The notes under the pieces are model-generated. The model made no database searches and was not told the origin of the DNA. It saw nothing but the letters and a program-made list of their open reading frames with translations. A program made the position numbers and the translations under genes. Below, in pieces: positions 62,100 to 64,000 of a stretch of 64,000 bases of DNA. The DNA comes from Azospirillum sp. (GTDB taxonomy: Bacteria > Pseudomonadota > Alphaproteobacteria > Azospirillales > Azospirillaceae): positions 186,001-250,000 of the forward strand of contig JAIXPD010000024.1 in assembly GCA_027486405.1 (NCBI GenBank). Direction: 5' to 3'. Every line of letters begins with the position of its first letter. Positions within the stretch are counted from its first letter, which is position 1.

Positions 62100-64000
62100 G
62101 TGGGCAAGAGCGCCCGGCTTGCTCTGATCGCCGCCCTGCTCTGCCTTCCCATCACCGGCTTTGCCGACGCCGCCGCCCTCAACCCGGCGGACGCCGCGCT
62201 GTACCGGCAGGCGTTCAAGGCCGCCGACAACGACCGACTCGACGAGGCGCAACGGCTCGCCGCGCAGGCCGGGGAACGGCTGCCCGCCAAGGTCATCCGC
62301 TGGCTGGCGCTGACCGCGCCCACCGGCGGGGCCAGTTTTGACGAGATCGCCGCCTTTGTCCGCGACAACCCGTCCTGGCCCAATCTGGCGCAAATGCGGC
62401 GGCAGGCGGAAAAGGCGATCCCGCCCGGCACCGACCCGTCGGTGCTGATCGACTGGTTCCGGCAATATCCGGCCCTGACCAACGACGGCTTTCTGCTGCA
62501 CGCCGACGCCCTGATCGCCAGCGGTGCCACCGAGCGCGCCACCCCGCTGATCCGCGCCCGCTGGGTCGACGCGACCCTGACCGCCGACGACGAAGCCGCC
62601 TTCCTGGCGCGCTACCGCCCCTTCCTGCGGGCGCAGGACCACAAGGCGCGGATCGACCGGCTGTTGTGGGACCGGCAGGAAGCGGCGGCGCGCCGCATGC
62701 TGCCGCTGTTCGACGACGCCTATGACACCCTGATCGAGGCGCGGATCGCCCTGGACGGCGACAAGCCGGGGGCCGAGGCCGCCGCCGCGCGGGTGGCGTC
62801 CAGCCTGGCCAACGATCCCGGCCTGCTGTTCGACCTCGCCCGCTACCGCCGCCGCAAGGGCGACGACACCGGCGCGCTGGCCATCGTCACACAAGCCCCG
62901 GCGGAGATGGGCCGCCCGCAATCCTGGTGGAGCGAGCGGCAAGTGCTGGCCCGCCGCGCCATCGAACGCAGCGACTTCAACCTTGCCTATCAACTGGTCA
63001 AGGCCCACGGGCAAAAGGACGGGTCGGGGCTGGCCGAGGCGGAGTTCCTGGCCGGGTTCATCGCCCTGCGCTTCCTCGATCAACCGTCGGACGCGTTCGC
63101 CCATTTCCACAAGCTCTACCGCTCCGTCACCGCGCCGATCAGCAAGGCGCGCGGGGCCTATTGGTGCGGGCGGGCGGCGGAGGCCACCGGCCAGAGCGCC
63201 CAGGCGCGCGAATGGTTCGCCAAGGCGGCCCCCTACGGCACCACCTTTTACGGGCAATTGTCGGCCCGCCATCTGGGCGACGGCCGCGTGACCCTGCCCA
63301 ACCCGCCGTCGGTGTCGAACGCCGACGCCACCGCGTTCGAGCGCCGGGAACTGGTGCAGGTCGCCCGGATGCTGGCGGAGATTCTGGGTCGCGACGACGA
63401 CCGTCTGGCCGCCTTCCTGCGCCGCGTCAGCCTCGATTCCAAGACGCCCGCCGATTACACGCTGGCCGCAAGGCTGGCGGGGGAGATCGGGCGGCGCGAT
63501 CTGGCGGTCGCCGCCGCCAAGGACGCCGCGCAGAACGAGGTGTTCCTGGTCGATGCCGGGTATCCGGTGATCGAAGAACGGCCCAACGCCCCCGAACCAG
63601 CTCTGATCCACGGCATCATTCGTCAGGAAAGCACCTTCAACACGCAGATCGTGTCGTCGGCGGGCGCGCGCGGGCTGATGCAGTTGATGCCCAGCACGGC
63701 CCAACTGGTGGCCGGAAAGCTGGGGCTGAAGCATTCGGTTCCCCGGCTGACCGCCGACCCCGCCTTCAACATGACCTTGGGGTCGGCCTATCTCAGCGAG
63801 TTGATCGACCGCTTCAACGGGTCCTATATCCTGGCGATTGCCGGGTACAACGCCGGGCCGGGCCGGGTGAGGCAGTGGATCCAGGCCTATGGCGATCCGC
63901 GCAGCGGGAACATCGACCCGGTGGATTGGATCGAGCTGATTCCGATCTACGAAACCCGCAACTACGTGCAGCGGGTGATGGAAGCGGTGCTGGTTTACCG
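62100..64000 (+). CDS. slt: Soluble lytic murein transglycosylase Slt (C-terminus off the right edge)
   Basis: At least 633 residues are visible. The signal peptide SARLALIAALLCLPITG ends near ADAAA, then a long helical superstructure (U and L domains, about residues 40-490) with many Ala/Leu/Arg repeats, and the SLT domain: catalytic Glu in IHGIIRQESTFN (from about 63600), GARGLMQLMPSTAQLVA, and IAGYNAGPGRVRQWI. It cleaves peptidoglycan glycan strands to 1,6-anhydromuropeptides in the periplasm. The start is uncertain: GTG 62100 gives a clean signal peptide without a ribosome site; TTG 62073 adds nine residues after a purine-rich GGAAAAAAAGAG. Confidence 0.93.
   Translation, partial: MGKSARLALIAALLCLPITGFADAAALNPADAALYRQAFKAADNDRLDEAQRLAAQAGERLPAKVIRWLALTAPTGGASFDEIAAFVRDNPSWPNLAQMRRQAEKAIPPGTDPSVLIDWFRQYPALTNDGFLLHADALIASGATERATPLIRARWVDATLTADDEAAFLARYRPFLRAQDHKARIDRLLWDRQEAAARRMLPLFDDAYDTLIEARIALDGDKPGAEAAAARVASSLANDPGLLFDLARYRRRKGDDTGALAIVTQAPAEMGRPQSWWSERQVLARRAIERSDFNLAYQLVKAHGQKDGSGLAEAEFLAGFIALRFLDQPSDAFAHFHKLYRSVTAPISKARGAYWCGRAAEATGQSAQAREWFAKAAPYGTTFYGQLSARHLGDGRVTLPNPPSVSNADATAFERRELVQVARMLAEILGRDDDRLAAFLRRVSLDSKTPADYTLAARLAGEIGRRDLAVAAAKDAAQNEVFLVDAGYPVIEERPNAPEPALIHGIIRQESTFNTQIVSSAGARGLMQLMPSTAQLVAGKLGLKHSVPRLTADPAFNMTLGSAYLSELIDRFNGSYILAIAGYNAGPGRVRQWIQAYGDPRSGNIDPVDWIELIPIYETRNYVQRVMEAVLVY

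Noticed and set aside
62082-63734. 550-residue minus-strand ORF near the right edge
   Set aside because: Antisense to slt, whose SLT motifs and signal peptide are clear on the plus strand.

Overview
The window is about 64 kb of GC-rich, gene-dense chromosome from a Gram-negative alphaproteobacterium, most likely a member of the Rhodospirillales (Azospirillum/Rhodospirillum-like). This rests on gene content and order read from the sequence: serS-surE-LysM/LytM lipoprotein-DUF815 ATPase-yajC-secD-secF, a homospermidine synthase, an LptD outer-membrane protein, heptose (LPS) synthesis, and long overlapping shadow frames typical of high GC. I see no prophage, insertion sequence, CRISPR array, rRNA or tRNA. 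It looks like core chromosome with a few accessory patches.

Layout. 1-3 kb: Sec translocon accessory genes secF (cut by the left edge), secD and yajC on the minus strand. 3-8 kb: a DUF815 ATPase, a LysM plus degenerate LytM lipoprotein, surE and serS. 8-12 kb: an MFS exporter, an acireductone-dioxygenase-like cupin and homospermidine synthase behind a 0.5 kb leader. 12-15 kb: lptD and gmhB. 15-20 kb: a minus-strand operon of ydbH-ynbE-ydbL (inter-membrane phospholipid transport) translationally coupled to a TPR/OGT-type glycosyltransferase. 20-26.5 kb: a periplasmic cyclophilin, a large Ser/Thr kinase, an aldose epimerase, an LprI-like secreted protein and an unknown protein. 26.7-36 kb: transglutaminase-DUF2126, a RoxA-like dihaem cytochrome lipoprotein, a DUF404/407 ATP-grasp fused to alpha-E, and a second transglutaminase. 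36-42 kb: prfC, asd and glgP. 42-47.7 kb: GNAT, PhoD-like phosphatase, TPR-methyltransferase, a small lytic transglycosylase and rlmJ. 47.8-53.2 kb: LIV-type ABC permeases and binding protein without ATPases, a MarR regulator and 3-hydroxyisobutyryl-CoA hydrolase. 53.4-59.5 kb: a lipid kinase, a phosphoesterase, hemB, a PEBP protein, AraC and TetR regulators and an aldo/keto reductase. 59.6-64 kb: rsmC, smpB, dapA and slt (cut by the right edge).

How the genes work together. Envelope biogenesis dominates: SecDF-YajC exports proteins, LptD and GmhB serve LPS, YdbH/YnbE/YdbL moves phospholipid, and the lytic transglycosylases, DapA and the LytM-like protein concern peptidoglycan. Asd and DapA are consecutive steps of the lysine/diaminopimelate branch.

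The most interesting signals are small and lie between genes. First, a 25-codon ORF rich in Thr, Met, Lys and Ile precedes asd. It has its own promoter placed so that the transcript would start at its AUG, and a hairpin with a competing arm follows it: a thrL-like attenuator candidate. Second, a 25-codon ORF with a near-perfect Shine-Dalgarno sits just before serS. Third, the homospermidine synthase leader holds an 11-codon ORF whose ribosome binding site can form a 12-bp long-range helix. The transglutaminase/ATP-grasp cluster interrupted by a RoxA-like cytochrome is the most unusual protein neighbourhood.
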